A DNA stretch of 64,000 nucleotides from the NCBI RefSeq assembly GCF_000423365.1, contig NZ_AUHV01000003.1, positions 868,001-932,000 on the forward strand. Direction: 5' to 3'. The stretch comes from Maritalea myrionectae DSM 19524. GTDB lineage: Bacteria; Pseudomonadota; Alphaproteobacteria; Rhizobiales; Devosiaceae. The position numbers and the translations under genes were made by a program. The notes below the pieces were generated by a model that worked only from the letters and a program-made list of their open reading frames with translations, made no database searches and was not told the DNA's origin. This document shows, piece by piece, positions 26,557-35,431 of this stretch; the first letter of the stretch is position 1, and each line of letters opens with the position of its first letter.

Positions 26557-27699
26557 TTACGCCTCCTTCTTTTCAACAAAGGCTGAGTGCACAACGGCCC
26601 CATCCCGCGAAAGATTTGTGGCCACAACCAACTCATCTTCCCAATCGATCGCCAGTTCCTGGCTTTCCTTGTCAATCAAGGTCTCAAGGAAGGCATAGAG
26701 GTTTTTGGCATAAAGCTGCGATGCAGAAGCGGCCAAACGGCTTGGCAGGTTTTCGTACCCAATGACTTTTACGCCCTTATGGTCCACCACTTCGCCGCGT
26801 TTTGACACTTCAACATTGCCGCCACGCTCCACCGCCATATCGACGATCACAGACCCCGGTGCCATGCTCTCCACCATCGCTTTGGTGATGAGTTTTGGTG
26901 CCGGACGGCCCGGAATAAGTGCGGTGGTGACCACAATATCCTGCTTCGCAATATGTGCTGAAACCAGTTCAGCTTGCTTGGCTTGATATTCTTTGCTCAT
27001 CTCTTTGGCATAGCCACCAGCGGTTTCCGCTTGCTTGAACTCGTCATCCTCAACGGCGACAAATTTACCGCCCAAAGATTCAACTTGTTCCTTGGCGGCG
27101 GGCCGCACGTCCGTCGCGGATACAGCCGCGCCCAAACGCTTGGCGGTTGCAATTGCTTGCAACCCGGCCACGCCTGCGCCCATCACAAAAGCCTTGGCAG
27201 GACGTATCGTGCCCGCCGCAGTCATCATCATGGGAAACGCACGATCAAAGGCGTAGGACGCCTCAATCACCGCCTGATAGCCCGCAAGGTTCGCCTGTGA
27301 GGACAACACGTCCATCACCTGCGCCCGGGTAATCCGCGGCATAAATTCCATGGTGAACAGCGCGTAGCCCGCTTTCGCCAATGCCCCGATTTCTTTTTCA
27401 TGGCCAAACGGGTCATGCATGCCCATCACAAGGGCATTCTTTTTGGCCCCTTTGAGCTGCTCAACAGTGGGGCGACGTACCGTCAACACCACGTCCGCAC
27501 CTTTGACCGCTGTGGCGGCGCTGGTCGAAATGCTCGCGCCAGCTTCTTTGTAGTCCTTATCCAAAAGACGCGACTCTTCACCCGCGCCTTTTTCTATTGC
27601 GACTTTGGCCCCAAGTCCCACATATTTGGCCACCACTTCCGGGGTGACCGCCACACGGGTCTCGTTGGCTGTCTGTTCGCGCAAAACCGCTATTCTCAT
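26557..27699 (-). CDS. pntAA: Transhydrogenase alpha1 subunit (NAD(H)-binding)
   Basis: 380 aa, alanine-dehydrogenase-like domain I: RVAVTPEVV, VMGAGVAGLQAIATAKRLGAAVSATDVRP (Rossmann), VVTTALIPGRPAPKLIT. Cytoplasmic NAD(H) site of the complex. First of three tightly linked genes; the oxidase subunit IV gene precedes it by 86 bases. Confidence 0.95.
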   Translation of the reverse strand: MRIAVLREQTANETRVAVTPEVVAKYVGLGAKVAIEKGAGEESRLLDKDYKEAGASISTSAATAVKGADVVLTVRRPTVEQLKGAKKNALVMGMHDPFGHEKEIGALAKAGYALFTMEFMPRITRAQVMDVLSSQANLAGYQAVIEASYAFDRAFPMMMTAAGTIRPAKAFVMGAGVAGLQAIATAKRLGAAVSATDVRPAAKEQVESLGGKFVAVEDDEFKQAETAGGYAKEMSKEYQAKQAELVSAHIAKQDIVVTTALIPGRPAPKLITKAMVESMAPGSVIVDMAVERGGNVEVSKRGEVVDHKGVKVIGYENLPSRLAASASQLYAKNLYAFLETLIDKESQELAIDWEDELVVATNLSRDGAVVHSAFVEKKEA

Positions 27700-27785
27700 G
27701 CCAGTTCCTTCTTAGTTGCGCACATACAAGGTAATGCGCCGCCCCCCAACCAATCGCGGCACGATGAAAGATCTGCCCCTATGCG

Positions 27786-27917
27786 TTAGGCGACAAATCC
27801 GAAATAAAGGCCAATCAAAACCACCGCGATAATGATGGCTGACCATTTGGCCAACTGCAAAAAGCCGTGATAGGTTTTGGTTTGCTCTTCATAAAGTTTT
27901 TCAGCTTCAGTGCTCAT
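27786..27917 (-). CDS. aa3-type cytochrome c oxidase subunit IV
   Basis: 43 aa (132 bases including stop), begins MSTEAEKLYEEQTKTYHGF and ends in one helix rich in Ile/Val/Leu ending YFGFVA. The E.T..GF......S...I......I family pattern of the bacterial aa3 subunit IV is clear. It packs on the oxidase in the membrane without catalytic residues. GGAGAG precedes the ATG. Located upstream of pntAA. Confidence 0.86.
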   Translation of the reverse strand: MSTEAEKLYEEQTKTYHGFLQLAKWSAIIIAVVLIGLYFGFVA

Positions 27918-27929
27918 AAGTCTCTCCAG

Positions 27930-29759
27930 TTATCTTGATTGATCCAACGCTTCCAATTCGTCGATCAAACCTTCAATCATACCCAGCCCCAGGGACCAGA
28001 AATTAGGATCTTTTGCATCAAGGCCAAACGGGGCCAGCAATTCTGAATGGTGCTTTGAACCGCCTGCTTTCAACAGCTCAAAATACCGCTCGGCAAATCC
28101 GTCTTCCGATTGCTGATATTTCGCATAAAGCGAATTCACCAAACAATCGCCGAATGCATAGGCATATACATAAAATGGCGCGTGAATGAAATGCGGAATA
28201 TATGACCAAAATGTCTCATAGCCCTCATTAAGCTCCACCGACGGGCCAAGGCTTTCACGGCTTGTGTCCAGCCAGATTTGATCTAGCTCTTCCGCCCGCA
28301 ACTCGCCCTCACGGCGCTTAATATGCACCGCGCGTTCAAAGCTATAAAATGAGATCTGCCGCACAACTGTGTTCAGCATATCTTCAACCTTGCCCGCCAA
28401 CAGGGCAAAGCGTTGCTCCGGATTGTCCGTCGCTTTCAGCAAAGACCGGAACGTCAGCATTTCGCCAAACACGCTTGCGGTTTCGGCCAAGGTCAGCGGT
28501 GTATCTGCCATCAGGGGCCCTTGATCTGCCGCCAACACCTGGTGCACCCCATGGCCCAATTCATGTGCCAAAGTCATCACATCGCGGGCTTTGCCCAGAT
28601 AATTGAGCATCAAATAAGGATGGGCGCTGGGCACTGTTGGGTGGGCAAAGGCCCCGGGCGCCTTGCCATCACGCACCGGTGCATCAATCCAACCACTATT
28701 GAAAAACGGCTGCGCCACTTCGGCCAGTCTCGGCGAAAACTCGCCATAGGCATCAAGCACCATTTTCTGGGCGCTATCCCAATCAAAGATGCGATCATCG
28801 CTGGTGGGCAACGGCGCATTGCGATCCCAGGCATTGAGCTTTTCCTGCCCCAGCCACTTCGCTTTCATCTTATAATAGCGGTGTGACAAGCGTGGATAAG
28901 CCTCGCGCACGGCATTTTCCAGCGCATCGACAACTTCCCGCTCAACCGAGTTGGCCATATGGCGGCTATCAGCAACATCTTCATAACCGCGCCACCGATC
29001 AGAGATCTCTTTGTCCTTCGCCAAAACATTGGTGATGTGCGTGAACAAACGCTTGTTTGCCCCCAGCGTTTCCACCAAACCGCCATAGGCGGCTTCGCGT
29101 TTTGCCTGATCCTTGTCAGTCATCATGGTCAATGTGGGCTCAAGCGATAGCTCTTCGCCATCCACATCGAACTTCAAGCTCGACATTGTCTCATCAAACA
29201 ACCGATTCCATGCAGAACGCCCAGTCACAGATTTATCGTGGAAAAGTTCCTCCACCCGATCTTCCAGCTGATAAGGCTTGGCCTTACGCAACTCGTCAAA
29301 CCAAGGCTTATAGCGGCCCAGCGTCGCGTCATCCGCCAGCGCCTTGTCCAACACTGCATCATCAATGCGATTCAATTCCAGCGAGAAAAACAACAAGGGG
29401 GTTGAAATCGTGGTCAGCTTTTCATTGAGGTCGCCCATAAATTTGGCGCATTCCCCATCAGCAGTATTTTGCGCATATTGCAAATAGGCAAAGGAGCCAA
29501 TCCGCCCCATCTTGTCCGATAGCGCTTCATAGCGTTCAACTGTTTGATAAAGGTCGCCACTTTGCGCCAAATCAGCCAGTTTACCCTTATAATCTTCGGC
29601 AAAAGCCTTCGCTTCTTTTTCGCACCAGGCGATATCGTCTTTCAGCGCATCGCTCTCACGCCCCGAATAAAGGTCAGACAAATCCCACTCGGGCATCACC
29701 CCAAGTTTTTGCGCAAGATCTTCATTGCTCATGCAGTGGTCTTTCTTTTTTGCCGTCAT
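27930..29759 (-). CDS. pepF: Oligoendopeptidase F (M3B zinc metallopeptidase)
   Basis: 609 aa. The M3 zinc motif is HELGHGVHQ with the downstream glutamate in LAETASVFGE. N-terminal helical domain EWDLSDLYSG..., then NRLFDE, KMKAKWLG. It cleaves 7- to 17-residue peptides in the cytoplasm. Start: AAGG is 11 bases before the ATG at 29759; an ATG nine codons downstream (29732) is equally possible. Confidence 0.93.
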   Translation of the reverse strand: MTAKKKDHCMSNEDLAQKLGVMPEWDLSDLYSGRESDALKDDIAWCEKEAKAFAEDYKGKLADLAQSGDLYQTVERYEALSDKMGRIGSFAYLQYAQNTADGECAKFMGDLNEKLTTISTPLLFFSLELNRIDDAVLDKALADDATLGRYKPWFDELRKAKPYQLEDRVEELFHDKSVTGRSAWNRLFDETMSSLKFDVDGEELSLEPTLTMMTDKDQAKREAAYGGLVETLGANKRLFTHITNVLAKDKEISDRWRGYEDVADSRHMANSVEREVVDALENAVREAYPRLSHRYYKMKAKWLGQEKLNAWDRNAPLPTSDDRIFDWDSAQKMVLDAYGEFSPRLAEVAQPFFNSGWIDAPVRDGKAPGAFAHPTVPSAHPYLMLNYLGKARDVMTLAHELGHGVHQVLAADQGPLMADTPLTLAETASVFGEMLTFRSLLKATDNPEQRFALLAGKVEDMLNTVVRQISFYSFERAVHIKRREGELRAEELDQIWLDTSRESLGPSVELNEGYETFWSYIPHFIHAPFYVYAYAFGDCLVNSLYAKYQQSEDGFAERYFELLKAGGSKHHSELLAPFGLDAKDPNFWSLGLGMIEGLIDELEALDQSR

Positions 29760-29844
29760 TTTGGCGCAAACCTTATCATATGCGCCTCACTTGCCAAGAC
29801 CGTATTGCGCGATGGGCGTCCTATGGTCGCCCAAATGCGAAAAT

Positions 29845-30027
29845 CTAAATATCCCAGTCCATAAAATGGGCGGTGAACATCAAACTCTCCACAAAGCCAT
29901 GCGCCAGGATAAGCGGCCATAAATTGCGCCTATAGGCAAAAAACAAAAGCCCCAACCAAAAGAAAAGCCAATAAGACCCGTGATCACAAATCCGCGAAGC
30001 CTTGATAATAAAAATGGCCAAACGCAT
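29845..30027 (-). pseudogene. CPBP-family intramembrane protease, C-terminal remnant
   Basis: 60-codon frame with SYWLFFWLGLLFFAYRRN and LWPLILAHGFVESLMF. The second matches the last catalytic segment of CPBP (CAAX-protease/bacteriocin-processing) proteins, with the conserved His in LAHG. Whole CPBP proteins are ~200-300 aa with earlier EE..R and F..H motifs; here an in-frame stop lies eight codons upstream of the ATG, so those are lost. Interpreted as a decayed gene; a functional short protein is less likely. Confidence 0.5.
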
Positions 30028-30051
30028 TTTGGCGCAATGAAATGAATATCC

Positions 30052-30066
30052 TTAATCCACTGTTAA
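30052..30066. promoter_or_regulatory. CtrA-type box TTAA-N7-TTAA upstream of response regulator
   Basis: TTAATCCACTGTTAA, exact match to the consensus, 77 bases before the ATG of the NtrC-like gene, a normal distance for an activator or repressor site. Confidence 0.55.
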
Positions 30067-30142
30067 GAACTCGGACCTAGCCTGACCCAAATTAGGACAG
30101 TTTGTGATTCGACGGGTGGATGCTCGTCCAATAAGAGAGCTT

Positions 30143-31597
30143 ATGGCCAATATTCTTGTTATTGACGACGATCCCATTCAATGCCGCCTCAGCGAAGAGA
30201 TGCTTAAAACCCACGGTTTCGAGCCCTTCATAGCCGCAAGCGGCGCAGAGGGGTTGGCCCTTCTTGAATCAGAAAATATCCAAGCGGTGATTTTGGATTT
30301 GGTGATGCCCGAAATGGATGGCATGACCGTGCTCAGTGAAATGCGCACCCGAAACTTCACCCAACCGGTGATCGTGCAAACGGCTCAACCTGCTATTGAA
30401 AATATTATTTCGGCCATCCGATTGGGGGCCAGCGACTTCTTTTCCAAGCCCATCGCGCCCGAGCGGATGATCATTTCGCTGCAAAACGCCCTGAAGCGGT
30501 TTGAGCTGGAAAATTGTTTGCGCACCGAAACACATCGGCAAAAAGGCGCACTCAGCTTTAAAGACATGGCAGCCAAATCTCCGGCCATGAAAAAATCCAT
30601 CGCCCATGGTGAAAAAGCCGCCGTCACACAAATTCCCGTTCTGATCGAAGGCGAGGCCGGGACGGGCCGCGATATGATGGCCCGGGCCATTCACCATCAT
30701 GCCAAGCGCGGCGGCAAACCCTTTATCGCTCTTAATTGCTCCACCCTTGATGAACATGAGTTGGACAAAATGCTGTTCGGCGGCGAAGGCCAGAAGAAAA
30801 CAGTGTTTGAGCAAGCCCAGGGCGGCACGCTCTATCTCGATGAAATTGGCGCCCTGTCCATGGAATTGCAGGGCAAATTGCTGGCGTTGTTCACGGGCAA
30901 ACAACTGAGCACCTCTGCGGATGACCATGCCCCGCTCGACGTGCGCCTGATCTGCGCCACATCAAAACGCCTGCTCAACCTGACCAAGCAAAAACAGTTC
31001 CGGGAAGACCTTTATTATCGGTTGAACATTTTCCCCGTCTATATGCCGCCTTTGCGCGACCGGGCTGAAGATATTCCCGATCTCATCAGCCATTTCGTGA
31101 CCAAATTCTCTGTAGCGGAAGGCCGACGCATCGACGGCTGCACACCAGAAGCGCTAATCATGCTCACTCAATATGAGTGGCCGGGCAATGTGCGCCAATT
31201 GGAAAATGCCGTTTACCGCGCAATCCTTTTGTCGGAAGATGGTCATCTTACACCCAATGAATTCCCGCAAATTCAAACATCCTTGCAAGGCGCTGAAAAA
31301 CTAAGATCAGCCCTTAAATCAATGTCGCCGCAAGCGGCCCCTGCCCATATTGATGCGGCCACACCCCAGGTGATGCCGCTTAAGCCGAAGGCTCAACCCA
31401 TCAAAGACCGCTTTTTGAGTGATGATGGTCGGGTCAATAATTTAGCTCAGGTGGAAAAAGACCTCATCGAATTTGCCTTGAAAAAACACAGCGGCAAAAT
31501 GAGCGCTGTAGCCCGCGCTTTGGGCATTGGCCGCTCGACCCTTTACCGAAAATTAAAGGAATATGGCCTGGAAACAGACCAGTCCAACGCTGCTTAA
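30143..31597 (+). CDS. NtrC-like response regulator with degenerate sigma54-activator domain
   Basis: 484 aa from the ATG at 30143. Receiver domain (1-120): acidic DDD at 8-10, phospho-acceptor D52, T80 and K102 all present. AAA+ domain (~140-370): Walker A reads GEAGTGR (170-176), with Arg instead of Lys; Walker B YLDEIG (231-236) and arginine-finger region FREDLYYRLN kept. The GAFTGA loop expected around 213-222 is absent: ..MLFGGEGQKKTVFEQA... C-terminal Fis-type HTH (MSAVARALGIGRSTLYRKLKEYG). Without GAFTGA it cannot contact sigma54 in the known way, so it is likely a sigma70-type regulator or repressor. No sensor kinase gene adjoins. Confidence 0.88.
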   Translation: MANILVIDDDPIQCRLSEEMLKTHGFEPFIAASGAEGLALLESENIQAVILDLVMPEMDGMTVLSEMRTRNFTQPVIVQTAQPAIENIISAIRLGASDFFSKPIAPERMIISLQNALKRFELENCLRTETHRQKGALSFKDMAAKSPAMKKSIAHGEKAAVTQIPVLIEGEAGTGRDMMARAIHHHAKRGGKPFIALNCSTLDEHELDKMLFGGEGQKKTVFEQAQGGTLYLDEIGALSMELQGKLLALFTGKQLSTSADDHAPLDVRLICATSKRLLNLTKQKQFREDLYYRLNIFPVYMPPLRDRAEDIPDLISHFVTKFSVAEGRRIDGCTPEALIMLTQYEWPGNVRQLENAVYRAILLSEDGHLTPNEFPQIQTSLQGAEKLRSALKSMSPQAAPAHIDAATPQVMPLKPKAQPIKDRFLSDDGRVNNLAQVEKDLIEFALKKHSGKMSAVARALGIGRSTLYRKLKEYGLETDQSNAA

Positions 31598-31754
31598 CAC
31601 TTTTTTGCAACACAAGCAGAAATTCGTAAGGAATTCGTGATAACAATTTCGCGAAACGCTTGGTGAGCAGGCCGTTCTTAGCTATAAACAGGGCGTTTCA
31701 CGATTCTGGTGTATCATCGAACGTGACGTGTTTTGGGACGGAAAAGGGATAAAA

Positions 31755-33407
31755 ATGCGCGGATTTAAACTTGGTATTTTGGCGGCAACAGCTTTCGCCC
31801 TTCTTCCCTTATCCGCAGCACAGGCCCAGCAGGTCATCAACATCAACGGGGTGGAAGCCACCCGCGTTGTTATTGGGCCGGCGACCACACCACTGGCCAA
31901 AACCATTAAAGCGGGCCTTAAAGACGACTATTATGGCGCCAGCGCGGGCTCTCGCGAATGGCAGTCTGCCCAAAAGCTGTATTATTTCTACGGTGAACGT
32001 AATTTTGAGCCGCTCTGGTTAGATCAGGATGGCGATAAGCTCAAATTTTCCGATAAGGCGAAATCGATCATCGCCCTGTTCGAAAATGCAGAGCTCGATG
32101 GCATGCGCCCCAGCGATTATCTGACAGATGCGCTGGACCTGACCAATATTGAAAATGAGCCTGAGCGTCTTGCCGCTGTGGAAACGGCGTTTTCCCAAAG
32201 CGCGATCCGCTATGCCCAGCATGCAGCTGGTGGTCGCGTGGACCCGCGCAGCGTTTCCCGCTCTATCACGCTCAACCCCACCCGCATCGATGGGGCAAAG
32301 ATGCTGATCGACTTGGTTCAATCCAGCGATCCAGCTGCCTTGCTTTATAGTTTACATCCATCTCATCGCGAATTTGTTGCCTTGCGCGACGAGCTGGCCA
32401 AAAAGCTTGATGGTGTTCAAGAAGAACAAATCATCGTGCCCAATGGTCAGTTGTTGAAACTGGGCCGCACAGACGACCGCCTGCCGCTATTACGCGCACG
32501 TTTGGAAGTGCCCGCCAGCGACCCCGCTGATGAGCTGGTTTATGACCAGGCCATGGTCGACGCGGTTGAAGAGTTCCAATCCAGCCTTGGCTTGGTGCCA
32601 GATGGCGTGGTTGGGCCAGCGACGATCGCAGCGTTGAATGGTGCAAATGGCGCCAGCGTCGAAGACATTGTAGCCAATATGGAACGTTGGCGGTGGATGC
32701 CCAAAAATCTGGGCGACTTTTTCGTTTTCGTGAACGTGCCTGAATATCGGCTCGAAGTACGCTCCGGCGACACTGTACGTCACGCGACCCGCGTGGTGGT
32801 GGGCAAACCAAAGCACGCGACACCGATTTTCTCTGACGAGATTGAGCATGTGGTGGTCAATCCCTATTGGAACGTGCCGCTCTCAATCACCAAAAATGAA
32901 CTGCTGCCTTCGGCCAACGGCAACCCGGGCTATTTTGCAGCGCGCAATTATGAATTGCTGGCCGGTGGACGCGTGATCAATGCGTCAAATGTGGATTGGG
33001 CCAATGTTAACCCAGCAAACCCTCCATTCCGCATCCGCCAACGTCCAGGCCGCGGCAATGCGTTGGGACAGATCAAATTCTTGTTCCCCAACCAGCATTC
33101 GGTTTATTTGCACGACACCCCGTCAAAGAGCCTGTTCTCGCGCAGCTATCGCGCCTTCTCTCACGGCTGTGTGCGCGTGCACAATCCGCTTGAATTTGCC
33201 GATGCATTGTTGGCCTTTGAACCTGATTTGAGCCTGGACAAAATCAAATCCATGTTTGGCTCGTCAGAACGTTGGAACAATTTGAAGACGCATATTCCTG
33301 TGCATATTTCATATTTCACCCTGCGGGTGAGCGGCGATGGCACAATTCGATCATATGGTGATGTCTATGGCCACCACCAGCGCTTGATCAATCTGCTAAA
33401 CAGCTAA
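31755..33407 (+). CDS. Periplasmic L,D-transpeptidase (YcbB-like)
   Basis: 550 aa; ATG at 31755 has AAAAGGG upstream. Signal peptide 1-25 (ALLPLSAAQAQ). N-terminal scaffold, peptidoglycan-binding domain 1 (VDAVEEFQSSLGLVPDGVVGPATIAALN), then the YkuD catalytic domain with HGCVRVH around residue 466-473, where Cys is the nucleophile. It makes 3-3 cross-links in peptidoglycan. Follows the regulator gene by 157 bases and precedes the DUF882 gene. Confidence 0.92.
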   Translation: MRGFKLGILAATAFALLPLSAAQAQQVININGVEATRVVIGPATTPLAKTIKAGLKDDYYGASAGSREWQSAQKLYYFYGERNFEPLWLDQDGDKLKFSDKAKSIIALFENAELDGMRPSDYLTDALDLTNIENEPERLAAVETAFSQSAIRYAQHAAGGRVDPRSVSRSITLNPTRIDGAKMLIDLVQSSDPAALLYSLHPSHREFVALRDELAKKLDGVQEEQIIVPNGQLLKLGRTDDRLPLLRARLEVPASDPADELVYDQAMVDAVEEFQSSLGLVPDGVVGPATIAALNGANGASVEDIVANMERWRWMPKNLGDFFVFVNVPEYRLEVRSGDTVRHATRVVVGKPKHATPIFSDEIEHVVVNPYWNVPLSITKNELLPSANGNPGYFAARNYELLAGGRVINASNVDWANVNPANPPFRIRQRPGRGNALGQIKFLFPNQHSVYLHDTPSKSLFSRSYRAFSHGCVRVHNPLEFADALLAFEPDLSLDKIKSMFGSSERWNNLKTHIPVHISYFTLRVSGDGTIRSYGDVYGHHQRLINLLNS

Positions 33408-33619
33408 GAACCACAATTAATCTTTGATTTACCATGATTTCGCCTGCGTGCGCATAATGTCGCACGGCTTGCCCTATGCCTTTTTCACGCCATTTTGATT
33501 CCTATATTGAAGTGAAAGGACGTTGGCTGGGCAGTGCTCGTAAAAATTTGCTGTTGCTTGCTTATCGTTAATAAAGTCTAATTAAGTTCGGTATAAACTG
33601 AACCAACTAAATGTGACTG

Positions 33620-35284
33620 GTGACAAAAATAGGCATCAAAAGAGTGTTGGGCAAATTAGTATCGAGTTGGTCTCAAAGGCTGCGCCGTGCCGCAGCAACA
33701 TTATTGGTGGCAGCATTGCTGGCGCCAACTCTGGTTGTGCCAAGTTTTGGCGCAGGTGATCGCACGCTCTATTTGCACTACACCCACACGCGTGAAACCG
33801 CGAAAATCACATTTAAACGCAATGGCCGTTACGACAAAAAAGGCCTCGCCGAGCTCAACCAATTCCTGCGCGATTGGCGGCGGAATGAACCCACAAAAAT
33901 GGATCCGCGCCTGTTTGATTTGATTTGGGAAGTCTATCAAGAAGTCGGCGCGAAAAAGCCTATCCATGTGGTGTCCGCCTATCGGTCGCCCAAAACCAAT
34001 GAGATGTTGCGCGCCCGTTCATCCGGTGTCGCCAAAAATTCAAACCACACACGCGGCCTCGCCATGGATTTCTATATCCCCGGCGTCCCCATCTCTAAAC
34101 TGCGCCAAGTCGCCATGAAAAAACATGTTGGCGGCGTGGGCTATTACCCATCATCCGGCAATCCGTTTGTGCATTTGGACACCGGCAGTGTGCGCGCCTG
34201 GCCACGCATGACCACGGCGCAATTAAAGCGGATCTTCCCCAAAGGCAAAACCATGCACATCCCCTCAAATGGAGTGCTGTTGTCAAAAGCGGGATATGCT
34301 GCGGCCAAATCGGAATGGTCCAAATGTCGCCAGCTGCCCTGTGGCGGCAGCACGCGCACTGCGTCATTGTCGAGCAATGATGATGATGGCAACAAAACCA
34401 CTTTGATGGACATGTTGTTTGGTGGTGATGGCGAAGACAACACAGCCAAAAACACCCCACGCCAAACCACAGTGAAGGCCACCCCTATTCGAGTGGCGGC
34501 GCTGTCTGGCTTGCCGCCCGCACGCCCTGAAAGCGCTGGCGAAACATTCGCGGCCCCCGAGTTGGTTGTTGCCGATGCGGTGACGCCGCCATCTAAGCCC
34601 GTGCAATTGGCCGCGCTGACCACCGCGCCTAAAGAAACGAACAATGCAGACGAAGGCCCCGCATCGCGCTTCGAAGTTGCTGATGAAGGCGAGATTGTCA
34701 CCCCGCCATCGGCGCGCCCTCTGATCAACGAGCCTGGCCGCGATCCGCTGGCACCGCTGCGTGTGGCCTCTTTGGGCAATGCAGGCACCAGAACATCAGC
34801 TCAGCAATCAGATTCTGGTGGCCTGTTTGCCGCCTATGCTCCGCTGCCAGAGCAAACCGAAGATGCACAAAAAGCGCTTGAGAACATTTTGGCGCGCAAG
34901 GCCGAACAGGCCCAGCCGAAGACCGAACCCAAAAACCAACTGGATGATTTGCGGCAAACCTTAAGCACAGCATCGCTCACGCCTAATCTGGACGGGTTTG
35001 AGCAATTGCTGAAAAACACGAGAAAACCAAACACCAAGCCCAGCTTTGATCCGCTGCGCTATAGCTTGACCCAACGCCGGGGCGAGCTGGTCGCACCTGA
35101 CCTTGGCCATGTGGTGGAAATGTTTACCGACCAAACCCAACTTACTGAGCCACAATTTGCAGTGCTGTTTGAACCGGACCAAGCAGATATCAACCCCAGC
35201 GTGGTCATGGGCAATAAAAGCCAGCTCGGTTTTGATAACAATCTGACGCCACAATTGGTGAGCTTCAACCAATTCGGCGGCTAA
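33620..35284 (+). CDS. DUF882 (YcbK/M15-like) peptidoglycan protein with long disordered tail
   Basis: 554 aa from GTG 33620. N-terminal signal/anchor (RRAAATLLVAALLAPTLVVPSF). DUF882 catalytic-like domain ~40-210, with AYRSPKTNEMLR, NHTRGLAMDFYIPG (H...D) and FVHLDTGSVRAWPRM, the zinc ligands of M15-type peptidases. Residues ~230-554 are Ala/Pro/Thr-rich, low complexity and probably unstructured. It is the usual companion of the YcbB-like transpeptidase. The start lacks a strong SD. Confidence 0.82.
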   Translation: MTKIGIKRVLGKLVSSWSQRLRRAAATLLVAALLAPTLVVPSFGAGDRTLYLHYTHTRETAKITFKRNGRYDKKGLAELNQFLRDWRRNEPTKMDPRLFDLIWEVYQEVGAKKPIHVVSAYRSPKTNEMLRARSSGVAKNSNHTRGLAMDFYIPGVPISKLRQVAMKKHVGGVGYYPSSGNPFVHLDTGSVRAWPRMTTAQLKRIFPKGKTMHIPSNGVLLSKAGYAAAKSEWSKCRQLPCGGSTRTASLSSNDDDGNKTTLMDMLFGGDGEDNTAKNTPRQTTVKATPIRVAALSGLPPARPESAGETFAAPELVVADAVTPPSKPVQLAALTTAPKETNNADEGPASRFEVADEGEIVTPPSARPLINEPGRDPLAPLRVASLGNAGTRTSAQQSDSGGLFAAYAPLPEQTEDAQKALENILARKAEQAQPKTEPKNQLDDLRQTLSTASLTPNLDGFEQLLKNTRKPNTKPSFDPLRYSLTQRRGELVAPDLGHVVEMFTDQTQLTEPQFAVLFEPDQADINPSVVMGNKSQLGFDNNLTPQLVSFNQFGG

Positions 35285-35431
35285 TCGCCGCATAATCGCC
35301 GCAAAAACAATTAAATTGGTTCAAATTCGGGTGCAGGGAGTTGCCTGAGCCTTCAACTCTGCTAAACCAGATCAACGCAGCACGCCAGATAAGGCGGCGC
35401 GGACCTTGCATGACATATAAATGAGGTAGCG

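Noticed and set aside
33448-33467. Terminator after the L,D-transpeptidase
   Set aside because: CGTGCG/CGCACG hairpin without an adjacent T-run; the nearest T-run is about 14 bases away.
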